Of a DNA stretch of 64,000 nt, positions 24,861 through 37,300 are shown piece by piece. The position numbers and the translations under genes are program-made. The first letter of the stretch is position 1. Each line of letters begins with the position of its first letter. The stretch is from Allacma fusca (Eukaryota; Arthropoda; Collembola; Symphypleona; Sminthuridae), in the NCBI GenBank assembly GCA_947179485.1, contig OX359245.1:23051067-23115066 (forward strand), written 5' to 3'. The notes under the pieces are model-generated. The model searched no databases. It was not told the DNA's origin and worked only from the letters and a program-made list of their open reading frames with translations.

Positions 24861-25290
24861 GCAAGTGCCTACTGAGCCGAGTATTTGGTATATATGAGCT
24901 GGTGCAGTTATAGCAAGTGCCTACTTAGCCGATTATTTGACATATGTGAGCGAGTGCCGTTATAGTACGTGTCTACTGTCAAATCACTCAAAAAGTTTGC
25001 ATGTCTCGTTATCGAATGATTTATTACCCACGGCTCCTCCCGTAAAAAATCGACCCATCCATACGCGCGAAAATCGTATCGCAATGTTTTTCCATTGCGA
25101 TAGAAATCTATTGATCTAGAAATCCTTTGCTCTCGCAATGGAAAAACACTGCGATACGATTTTCGCGCGTATGGATGGGTCAATTTTTTACGGGAGGAGC
25201 CGTGTGTAATAAATCATTCGATAACGAGACATGCAAACTTTTTGAGTGATTTGACAGTACTTACTTAGCTGTGTTTTTGCAAATGTGAGT
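24861..25290. repeat. 52-bp tandem repeat, interrupted
   Basis: gcaagtgcctact starts at 24861 and again at 24913. A third unit begins at 24965 and is interrupted by the palindromic MITE at 24976, with related sequence resuming after 25258. Confidence 0.65.
24976..25257. mobile_element. palindromic Tc1/mariner-type MITE, TA target
   Basis: The ends CTGTCAAATCACTC and GAGTGATTTGACAG flank an almost perfect palindrome of 282 bp with TA on both outer sides (24974-24975 and 25258-25259). The arms are continuous from the termini to a centre near 25115. The arms differ at very few positions, so it is probably young. Confidence 0.85.
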
Positions 25291-26350
25291 TTTCAAAGAA
25301 CTGACTTTAAGAATTTTTGACGGATGACTCTACAAGTCCTGCAGTTACAATTTAGACTGCCTCGACCAGTTGTGCTTTAAAAGTGCGTACAGTGGTCCAG
25401 TGAGTAATATTGTTTATTTTTTTGCCATAACTTTCCCTGGGTCGGCATAGCGTGAGCTAAAGAATTTCAGTGCTGCATATCATTATTGTCATAATGCGAA
25501 GTTATTACAAAGCAAATTAAGACACCAATCATCGTTGTTGACGTCATGAAACTATTTTTAACCTCGACCCACTTCTTATCAGTGGTTTAACTGCATTCTT
25601 GTACATACTTCCAAGTTTAAGAAACTGTAAACTGATTGTGAGTTGATATAAAAATATAATGTAATAGTTCAGTTTTTAATTCTCCGCTCGTCTGTTCCGT
25701 TGAAATGAATTCGAGTTATTATGTTCTATATGATTTAAGAGATTGAGAGATTGAGATAAGGTCATGCATTTCAATGTGGTCAGCCAGCATTAATCCATTT
25801 AAGATAAAAACTTTGACCCTTGGAATTATGAAGACTGTCACCGTCTCTGAGGTCAAATGCATCCTTAAAGCTGTGTTGAGCTGTGTATTAATTTTTCCGT
25901 TCCTTAACCAGATTAAAGTTAATAGTTTACAATTAGTACAACAGTATAGCCGTAAATCTAAATCTACTTGCTAGGAGCGTTCATTGAAGACATGCAGAGT
26001 ACTTTGTGGGATGGTTGCAGCTTGCTGTGGTAGGCTCGTTTGCAGATGTAGAAATCAAATTGTAACTTGTTGAATTAGGCAAGAACATCAATCATTACAT
26101 TCCTGCTACTATCTTTGCTCGAGTTGTTTAATTTTTTTTAAATATAAAATAGTTTCAATGAAAGACTTCAGTTCAGTCAATACTCAAATAGACATACTTA
26201 TAATGTATCTATATTTCCCATTCGCTGCAAAATGTATAAGCCGATATAGGTACTTTACGTGTACGTTACGTTTTCTACTTATTTATCTATGCTTAATGCT
26301 GCTAATTAGCATGGATAAAATGTAAAAAGCAGGTTGGGAGTTGGGAGTTA
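25291..26350. other. no recognisable feature
   Basis: AT-rich sequence with short unconvincing ORFs. Nothing supported. Confidence 0.4.
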
Positions 26351-28395
26351 TCCTATATACTAATTTGAAAGAGTGGGCCGTCTTCGTCTTCGTCTTGGTG
26401 TAATACGGCATAGATGGGCCTTTTTGTCTCCCTCTGCCTGTTTGTGCGAGGGATCTAAATACTATAATTTGAAGATGATGACAGAGGAAGTGGAAGAGGG
26501 GCATTTTTAAATCTTCGCTCCCTCCTCAACGCGCCTTTTAGGCTTGCGAGTACACAATGCCATAAAGCGCTTTTGCTATAAGTAATGCAATGTACAAGCA
26601 CAAGCCACGCAACGCAGAACGCTTTGGCTTTAGCAACAATTGCCGCTCCGCGTCCTCTCCCATTCCATTACATAGCATGCTTCCACCGACGCAGGCGGTG
26701 GCTATGCTGCTCGTAGATTATAGTCTGCAAGCACTCTCCCTCGTCATCAATAAAGCAACACGTTGCGGATTGTTCTCGCCCTAACCCTCGTGAGGTGCTA
26801 ATTTTAAAATTCACCCCTCTCCCTCACTCTCGTGAGTGCCCTCTTTATTTTATATTATACGTAAATAAACCCCTATACAATTTTTTACAATCTCTGTACT
26901 TTCAAAAAACATGTTCACGGATACTTGGTAAAAATATGACAGCTTCAAAACGTACCCTTCACATTGTTAAATTTCACTTTGGAAGCAGAGTTGCTGCAAC
27001 TGTTCTTATTGTTGGTGTCTTGTTTGGTCCTGTCCACAATCCTGGAGTGTATTAAGTAGCACTCTGAAACTCTGAGAAATCCATCCAAGCCACAACAAAC
27101 GATAGCAAAATATTTTGTTAAGTGGCAAGGTTGTAAATAATTGTTAATTTAGAAATAGTCGATATTTTTGAATTTGCGTCTTGTTTCTGACCTAGCGACC
27201 TTGGACAAAATCCTTCTTCTTATTGATCTCGACCTGAGGGTTGATTTAAACTTTCGCGGCTTTGGCTTTACAATTCAAATCTTCGCGGCTCATAGCCAAA
27301 CAAGTCGGTGGTATATACAGCAAGCCGAAAAGCACATCGGGCTGAAACGTTGTCGCAGTCGCAGAGGAAAGCTTTTTCAGCTCGCTCTGCTTCTCGGCAT
27401 ATACCAACTGCTTGCAGCATACTGGAAGCTCGCAATATTACGCAATTTATTTTAGATTATCACTTAAAAGCGCTAATCATAAATATTATAAACATTAGAC
27501 ATAAATCATCAAATTTGGATTAAATTAAGTCTGGTAGTGAGAAAAACTACATTCGGTTACAGCACTGACGAATTTGAGGAGAGGAGAATTTTAAAGACTG
27601 AACTTTGTACACATACATAATGCGGGATTCTTAGAAGGAAAAAGCAAATGGAATTAAAAGTACGTATTGCAACAGTTTTTATATATACATACAATATAAC
27701 GTCAGATAAATTCTCAGCATTTGTATTGCTGAAGTTATTTGCTCACTATTTTTTAATCACAATCCTTTACATCCTTACATTTGATCTTTATAACAACCAA
27801 AAATTTCATTAGGAATTAAGGATTGATTTGTAGGAACCATGGACTTTAGTAACAATAGCAATTGAAAAATGTTGCTCTAATATAAATTCCTTTCACTTTT
27901 CCTATTTTAAATTATCATTGCGCCCAGTGTCTGAGGCTTCAGTTACATTATGGTGGTACAACTGATATATATATATATACAAATTATAATAACATAAAAA
28001 ATCATATTTGATCCACTAAGGGGTGAAGCACTATGCAGTGATTCAACAGCAAGATTTAATAACAATGTTGGTTGGTATTAAGTTGATCAAGCGATTAGTT
28101 AAATTCCCCGTGTATAGCCAAATATTGAGTTTGGGAGAGAACTTTAGTGGGCTGGAGCGTTGTACCATAATTTTTTGATGATGAATTGCGAACTAGCTTT
28201 TTGAAACGAATTGTTAGTCTTACAATTAATAGTTCACATGTCTTATATGAGATTACTTTGCCCAGCGAAGTGGGCTATTAATATTAAGCCTTCTCGACAT
28301 GTCATGACACGGGATCTATAGCAATTTACGGTTTTGTGTATACTCTCACAATTCTCTAGTAATTGCTCCTGTGCGAAGCACAGGGCTTTTACTAG
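26351..28395 (+). mobile_element. non-autonomous Helitron
   Basis: It starts with TCCTATATACTAATTTGAAA, preceded by A at 26350. It ends with a GC-rich hairpin (CCTGTGCGAAGCACAGG), a short T-rich run and CTAG (28392-28395), followed by T. The 5'-TC, 3'-hairpin-CTRR layout and A/T target are the Helitron hallmarks. At 2045 bp it has no Rep/helicase, so it depends on another copy. A second similar hairpin (CCCAGCGAAGTGGG, near 28262) lies 130 bp upstream of the end and may be an older terminus. Confidence 0.8.
27300..27412. repeat. palindromic repeat shared with 58.7 kb
   Basis: It contains CGGTGGTATATACAGCAAG...CTGAAAC...TCGCAG and its mirror TTTCAGCTCGCTCTGCTTCTCGG. The same units occur at 58700-58880. 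It lies within the Helitron. Confidence 0.6.
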
Positions 28396-31378
28396 TTACA
28401 CTTTAAGTACTGATAAGTCTCTTCTTTAATTTAGCCCAATCGTTTGAATATACCCGGGTAGTCCCAGGTACTCCAGCCTACATTCTACACAATTGCACAT
28501 AGGATAATCCGCAATCAAGGGCACCTGTAACTATATCCTAGTGAGAACGGAATGTCCTGCAGAAGTCAACTATCTTTACTTACTCAATTATTACAGTTAA
28601 TTAATTAACGACAACTACTCCTTTATTATTACCTGTGTCGATTATGCTTTTAAAATCTATGTCAACGTCTACGCAAGATTTAGGCCTACATGGAGTCGTC
28701 CGTGGACCCAACGGTAGCGGGGCCTTTAGTCTTGTGCTGACTGATTGTGACTAGTTTCACAAAAATATCTCTCAGTTAAAAACAGTTCTGAAGATCTCCC
28801 AGTGGAGAAAAAGTTACCTCACTGTTAACTATAATAACACCTCACAGTGCCACAAACACAAAATTAGGTTTACCTAGTAAGTAACGACGTGCTAATTTCC
28901 ACATTTTGTAAGGGTGTCATCAATACAGCGTAAGAGCATTCTGCAAACCAAGTGAAAATTGATATTCAAGCATTGTACTTTGTACTTCTCTCTCACTACC
29001 TTGTCCAATGTCCAATCCCACCTACCTATACATATTTTCAGTGTTCGTAACGTATAAGTAGATGCTGTAGATAGATCGTCGTACATATGTAGATATATGT
29101 AGTTTCTACAGATATTGGAAAACTTTACCTGACAAGTTTACAAGGAGAGAAGTAGCGAGAAAACGCGGGGTCCGAATGTATTTTTTCGCATGTAAATAAT
29201 CTTCGACTGGTGAACTGCTCGTCAGCCGTCAGCATTAATCACAAATCACAAGGTGACTGTGTCCACAAGAACTTGAAAGTCGGAAACTGTCAGATCGTGT
29301 TGGCTTATGGTGTGAAGCTTATAGGTTTTTTTACCTAACTTGATTTTGTGGTCGAGGGTAGAAAAATGTTTTGTCTTACCCTCTCAATTCGGACATGAAA
29401 AAACCCAGCTGCAAAAATCGGCAGACGTTGTGCTACTGATTCAATCAGGACGCACAAAACCATTGCTCAAATCAAGAGACTTACAATTAGCCACTCTACA
29501 TCATCTATTTAACGTGAAAAATAAGAAACCTAGAATATTAACTACAAATTGCAGTCGTAGTATACATTTGAAGTCAATTTAAATAACTTAAAATGCGTAC
29601 AATAAGTATTTACCTACCTATATATACAAGTACTGTAAAACCTGAAGTTGCATCCATGTAGCTCCACATTCCATACCATCTTCTCACCGATATAAATGGA
29701 TGGTCGGTGGGTCTCAAATATAGGTTTAACGACGTAAAAGAAGACAATTCTTTTGGATTTTTTAAGATGGGTGTTCAGCCCTCCCTAACTTACCAAACAG
29801 AGTGCTACTTGCAAAACTCTGTTTTCACCCAGAAGCTACGCAAAGGTGTAACATGTTTGCCTTCCCGTATCCATTGTGTTTGCTAAAGTATACCCCCATA
29901 TCCAACATAAAAAAGTGTGAGTCTGTAACTGTAGTACATAATAACAGTGTTGTGTAAATGTGAAACGGTGAAATAACCGCTCATTTAACTGGAAGTTACA
30001 ACAAACTGTGTTCCAGCAGTACAACAAATTTTTTCATACCTGTCTTGGCTTTCCATCGTTGTTTGATACCACTCTCCCCTAATTTCGTATTTAGTTTTAA
30101 CCCTTCATTCTAATGGGAAGGAAATGTGGCACTAGTCAGAATACTGTGTTTTCGTGTGATATTCATTTTTACCCGTACGCTAATTGTAAGAGTAAGTGCG
30201 TATAATTTTCCTTGGTTTTTACAACAGTGGCTACAGTCACAAGTGACCAAGTCGAATGCAAATATTGTACAAGTAGGTGAACCCAACATCTGTATTTTGT
30301 GTTCACTTCCTTACATACATGAATCAAAGGGAATGGGATTCATTTCATACGGAAATTAAGAATGAGAATTGGAAACGAAATTGTGTAGTAGTTAATTCTT
30401 ATTTGCAACTTGTGTGTTAGGGTTTCTATACATCTGTAATAGTTTTACTTGCTCCAGCCTTGCTGCAGAGCCTAGTTTTCTTTTCTGGTTTATTTTAAAT
30501 TAATCCACAAAGAGAGAACCATGAACTGGTGATGGGAGTAAAGTATTAACAAGAAAATTGTAGACAAAGAGCATCTAATTTTAGAACTAATTGTTGTGGT
30601 AATTCGTAAGGGATAAATTAATGTAAGAGTGGAAGTGTGACGTGTGACTAACTAAATCACTATTTTTTGTATACCTGCAGATCCACTACAAACATGAACC
30701 AGCCGTTAAAGACATTTGGAGGGCAATGCTCGTGGGACTACTTGTAAATGGCATAAAATAGAGGATTTTTAAGGAGCATTAGGATTAGCAAAGTATTGCC
30801 TTGACTGGAAGCCAAGTAGTAAAATGCAGACCTCGTATGACTCACAATCAGTTGAGGCATGTCTGCTCCGGACGTACTTCTTCGTGAACACTGAACACTA
30901 GTGTAACTTCTACTATATTAAAAGGCACAGCCGAGCCAGTACATAACTTTTAGGCAAGCCAACAATGTATCAGGGGCGAATTTCATGAGTGGCTAAAATC
31001 CCTGTTTTCTTGTAAACATTTCCTGCATCGAGTGCTATTTAAGCTAAGCAAGTTGTGTACGCACTGCGCTTGGCATAAAACACAACTAAGTGCTAACTCT
31101 CAGAAGGGAAGCCAAAATCTGCAACATATCTGCCGTGTTCTAGTTGTCTGTTGTATTCTCTCTCTGTGTTCTGTCCTTTTATAGTGTTAATTGAGAAAGT
31201 TCGCCTATTGGTTACCTTTGGAAGTGTTCTGCATTTGTGTGGAGCTTTTACATAAATTACAAACCTTAGCAGTTCACATCCGAAAATTTGTCATACATGT
31301 TAGTGTGGTGCGAAAGAAACATTGAATCTCTCATTTTATTATCTCAAAATAAATACTGTCTATTGTATACATTTTTAA
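28396..31378. other. unassigned sequence upstream of Gdap2
   Basis: No supported gene or element. Short ORFs (for example 29340-29582 and 30126-30359) lack signatures. The last few hundred bases should hold the Gdap2 promoter and 5' untranslated region, but no core element is convincing. Confidence 0.4.
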
Positions 31379-34300
31379 ATGGATCCAACCATATCTCAGA
31401 CCGAGGGGATTATTAAGTGGTCCCAAATGGATGTCAGTAATTTGGATTTAAATCCGAAGACTTATCCTGTCAACCACTTTGAGTCCAGTCCATTCGCCAT
31501 CGATCCAGTTATTAATAGCCGCGTGGCTTTATGGTATGATTCTGAACATTACTTTTGCATCTGATCAGCATTCATGAAAACAGTGATTACATTTGTGTAC
31601 TGTTCAAGTGTCATGTAATGGTTGAAACTTAATAGCTTCCCTACGTCCCTGTGTGCGACGCTTTATTTTTTAAACATATTTTCAGGTTTGGTGATGCCTT
31701 ATCCCTTTGTGTGGATGGAATAACCACAACAACGAATGAAACCGTGTCAGAATTGTCACCGGGAATTCTACATCGAACAGGCGAAGGATACTTAACAGAA
31801 GCTCGTGACCAACTTCGTTCAGTCCGAACTGGTGAAGCACGTCTAGCACCATCTCATCCTAGCCTTCCTTGTAGGCACTTAATTCTCACGGTGTGCCCTC
31901 GATATTCGGAAAAATACAAGACTGCAGCTGAAACGGCTCTCTTTAGTTGTTACAATAGTATTTTAGAGGTAATTAACCACGTGTTTACAGCTTTATTCCT
32001 TTTCCATACCTAATCTATTTACAAAATATTACAAAATTGTCAACTTAAACATCCTGTTACATTACTGCAGCTAAGTTTTCTTTGAACGCTAAAATACATA
32101 AACTGAACTATTGTAGATATTATCTACAGCCTTCGTTATTTTTCTAGTTAATTTTAAAGTGCAACCGACAGCAATATAACCGTTGGCTGTGTACTCATTT
32201 CCACTGTTTATATGTTTTATGTCCTCACATTTTTATGGTCAAGTTTATTAGTTTTTACTTTCACGTACAAGGTTTCTTTGGAGTCTCAAATTTCTTCATG
32301 CAATTTTGCTTCTTTTGACGTGCAGAAAGCAAGCGAGCGTAATATGGAAGCAGTGTCAGTGCCACCGTTACATTTAGCGGGTAAAGCCGTATTTCCAGAT
32401 GAATTGGGTGCCAATGTGGCAATTCGAACGGTTCGAAGATTCCTAGAAAAAGGCTATACGCAACCGCAACTCATCATTTTGGCCATTTCCGATCCCGTAC
32501 TCTTTCGGTGAGTGTGCAATTGATTTTCCTCTCCAACTTACATAACTCTTGCTTTACTACTTCAGCTCCTGAACTAAGTTCTCACCACTGCTGAGCCATG
32601 ACTTGAAGTCTTAATCGTTACTTCAGGATACTCAAAATTTGTGTTCGTGAAAAGTAACTATTATAGTGGCGGGTATTCTTTTACTTATATACTTTCCCAC
32701 TGTGTTCTCTCTTTGTAATTAAGACGATACAGCTTCTTTGAGTATCCGCGGTGCGTACTACGACTTAATTCTTAAGCTGCAGCCGTGCTCTAGTTATTCT
32801 CATTTAATCATTGCATCATTACGTAAGCTGATATTTTTAGTAATTCCAGTCTCGTTTGGGAATACTGAAGTTTCATTTTTGCAAATTACCTGGATTCCTG
32901 AATGTAAACTTTAATTAACTTTTATAACAGTTGAAGAATTCAATCGTACAATGTAATGTTTGAAATGGTTTGCTAATCAACTGTCGATTATTACAGACTT
33001 AACTGGAAACGTGTATTTATCACGGTCGTCAACTGTTTATAGACATTTTTCACAGTAATGCACATAACTAGTGTGTAGTTGTCAGGTTGTCAGGCTCATC
33101 ATAGAAAAAAATCATATGGTTTTAGTATAGCAAAATGAAGTTCGTGCACCAAAGCAAGCTGGAAAGGTCAGTTTTGGTAGATGTAATGTATTTTAATCTA
33201 AAGGTGTATGGCTTACCATTCTGTACATAATTGTCCAGCGAAAGTATCCTGTAAATGCGCTAGCACTTACTCGTGAAAAGCTGATACTACGCTAAGAATA
33301 TTGATTTTACTGACGTCAACCCGTTGTTCTACTAGACCTAATACATTAAATTAGGAGCATCACATGTAAATATTCACGTAGTTAGGAAGGGGTGATGTAA
33401 ACCAGAAGCATCTACGCTAAATCCAGGTTCCGCCTTCCACGTTCTTTCTGAAACAACCAGATTCAATTACTACAGAGCAGAATATTTTACGAATACATTC
33501 GAGGTTTCGAATCGGACCTACTGTTGTGGGATTCGTTATTATGAATTTGAATATTTCAATCTATTTTGTTTATTCATGGTGTTCAATAATTTCTTCTTTC
33601 TTGGATTTTGAGTACATTTAATAATTCAGAAGTTCAATCGATGCACTTCAACTTGTGAAGTTACGATTCAGGTTAATCGTAAACGTGTAATAATTATTTT
33701 TAAACTGTAGTTCTTTTGTTTGTCATTCAAATCGGCGATCCACTTTTAATGACACAACATCCATAAGTAATTATTCGCACATATGTCCCAACAGCTTGAA
33801 CTACTAAAGAACTTCCCTAAAGATAACGTTGATGTCTTTGTGTGAATCATTTTAATGTTTAATCAGTACATTGAAGCAATTGCCGTTGTTATCATCTTTT
33901 TAAAGCGCAATTTTGAAATGAATCAAAACTGTGTAAATACTGTTAATTGAATTCGACCACAACCCACAACTACTAAATTCTTCTTACAACAGCTAAAACA
34001 TCTTAAATACTTTGTTTTTGTTAGAAACCGAAACCTGGTAGGGGTTTTACTTCTCGCGCCGCGTAATCTGCTGTTGTAGATATTATAAAATAGTTTAATC
34101 TTCAAATTAGAGGTGTTGTGGTACTTAAATAACTTCTTTGGTTTGCTTCATTCTAGACTGGCTTAGTTGGTCACATTCCGTTGTATCTTATTTGCATATT
34201 AATGCCAACATAACGAAGTAGGAAAAACAGGTTTATCGGTTGCATTTCTGTAATTATAAGCAACACATAATATGTTATATAACTATAGGTATACCATTAT

Positions 34301-37300
34301 CTTTACATCCCTAACTTTCTGCTCTCTTGTAAAACACATTCCACTTCACATTTGCTCTGCAATCTGACGAAATTATAACATTTTCGAATTAATAAAATTT
34401 AGACTGTACCAGTCATTGATGGTGGGTTACTTTCCCCGGGAATCTGCTCATGAAGATTACGCCTGTGTTCGACTTCCACCGGAAATTGGCGATGACGAAG
34501 GTGCTCCCTGGTTGCCCGACAGAAGAATTCGAATTTTTTCGAATCCTGCTGAAAATCCAAATAGTTCTGAACAAGACAACAGCATCCTCGAAGAACTGAA
34601 TCGAGATTTTGTTAAGATGCAAGATGACGTTGACAAAGAACGACTTTTGAGTGATGGTGGTCGAAGACGACGAACATTATCTAATTTGAATGATATGGAA
34701 CGACATATTGCTATTGAGATTGAGGCGAAGGAACGGTAAGTCTATATATTGCATATTTGATTAGATGATTAGAACCCTAGTAACTAGTAATGCTCAAACA
34801 ATTCTTTAGACTACCGTTGGCGACCATTACCATTGAAAATCGCAGAAGCTTTATTGAAGCTTTATTTTATCGCAGAAGAATTTTTAGTATAAAACGTACA
34901 TCATTAACTTGAGCTACATATTTGTTTACTTTTTAGTTACTGAGTTATATTTTCTTTATTCTGACTGTATTTACATTGCTCTTCCGATTATAACATTGTT
35001 AGTTAAACATTTTACCACCAATAGTATAGAAATTAGTTAATCGGGAAACTTGTAAAAAATTAGTGATGCCTTTCTGGTTTGCGCACGCATGTTTTACAAT
35101 TTTAATCATGTAATAGGTTTTTTATTCTCTGCTAGAAAGTAATATGTAATAAACTGTAGTAAGAATGAACATTGTACGACAGGTAGTAATTAGTAATTAA
35201 TACATGGTACAAAATACAACCGCTTGTATTAGCAATAATGAATACAATACACTTTCTCGCTCTCATTATATTGTCTCAGTTTTATGGTAAAAGAATCAGT
35301 TCTCTGTTCGAGTTAAACCGAAGGTGAGGTTTTGCAAGAGCCGAAGACTGCACTGATAACAATATCATGAAGTAGGAGTAATGAGTTTGTGAAGGGGTAT
35401 GCTTTCAAATATTTAACTATGAATGATTTTAACAAACGTAAGTTTAGATATAATTCAATGGCAAGAACGAAGTTTGAATACTTAGATATAGTTTGCTGGC
35501 TACAAAGTGTTTTTAAAAGTATATTACTGAAATGTTTGAGGGCTCCACGAACCTACACGTTACTGATTACACTTTATCTGTCATTTGTTGCTCGAAGGAT
35601 AAATAAATAATAATCGTTCAAGCGTGTTTAGAATTATGTGGAGTTACCAATAATTATTCAAGATGATTCTGACTATCACAGTATTCAAATGCAGAAAAAA
35701 CTGCTTACTGCTTACTCATTACTTTAGTTATACTTTTGTTCGCTGATCTAAGCATTCAGTTTCAACTGTTGAACTGTATTCTATGGAAGCTGCAAATGAA
35801 CACGAAACACGACTTTGGTTTCTTTCTCATTTCGAATTAAATGTGTATGCAGTTAGACATCAGACAATACATTACAGTGTATACATAGCTGTTTCAGGGT
35901 CATACGGTTCGACTTTCGACTTGCGTGATCTTTAGGATAATTTATAAGTGAAGCAATTTCAAATATCTTCAGTCTTCCTAACTTCACAGATATAAAAGAC
36001 AAAGGTTTTAGTGCCAAGATGGAGTAAGACAAAATATTTTGATTTTAAGGTGCGAAACGCCTTCGTATAACCCAAACCAGGAGTTGATTTTAGCAATTTT
36101 AAACAATGAAGCTGACTAACACCAAACAGTCATAAACTGCCAGTTTGGTAGAGCATTTCTGACCCTTTAAACCCTAATGGGTTATTCTTTCCTATCTGGT
36201 GTATAGTGTTTTGACATGGGATTTTTGTGTGTGTATTATATGGAATTTCCACTGGGACGCACCAGGAAAATACCTGGTACAAGTTGGGGTATTTGTATTA
36301 GGTGTATAGTGTATACCATGGTATCAATCGATTATCCCAGTCATTTACTGAACCACAAAATGGAAATGTTAAAGGGCGTCAGAAAGATTGACTGTTTGGT
36401 TTGGGGCGAGGTTTTGGGCGAAAGGAAGAAGTGCCAGGAATATACTTGGTATTAATTTTTTCGAAACTGGTGCTGACAATGAGAGTTCCCGTAAGGCAAA
36501 CCAAGTATATTTTCACTCCACCGAGAATATAGTTGTTATTAATTAAAGGAAGTCTGATCCTGACAATGTACAATCCCGTAAGCAACACTGAGTGTGCTTT
36601 AAGGAATCCAGCAATTTACATGGTATTATTATGAGCTGGTGTTTCCAGTTACTGAAGAGACGTTAAAATAATGTTGGGGGTGAATCAGTATTTGGGGAAT
36701 TGAAAACCTAACCCGTCGTTTCGGACGTTCAGGTTAGGTTAGTTCGACGGGAAAGGGGTGCCGTCACTGTGTGGCCCCTTCCTTTCCCGTCGAACTAACC
36801 TAACCTGAACGTCCGAAACGACCATCCACAACAGTTGTCACTGTATGGGTAAAGAAGCAAGGGGAATGAATAACATTTGATGCAAGAATATGAGAGTTGA
36901 CCTTACCATTTTGTTTGGGTACGTTTCCAGTGATCCGATTGGTTCAGATCTACTCGGTGGTTATTCTTGGTATACATAACTCCGGAAGCCTTGTTTTCGC
37001 ATGGTTTCTGATTCCTTATTCTCAGCACTAGTTGTCCTTCAATTAATACCAAGTATATTCTCGGTGGTGTGAAAATATACTTGGTTTGCCTTAGGGGAAT
37101 CCTCATTGTCAGCACTAGTTGTCCTTCAGTTAATACCAAGTATAGCCAAGGATGAGAAATCGGAAAAATATGAATTTTAATTCGAATTAAAATATTAAAG
37201 GCGAAGAATTCCGATTTAAAATACCTATAGCAATACTGAAAAATATGAATTCTAATACGGATGTAAATATCCTCGAGTATTCGTTCAATATTTCCAATTT

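Noticed and set aside
27960-27985. Short TA dinucleotide run
   Set aside because: Ordinary microsatellite of no further interest.
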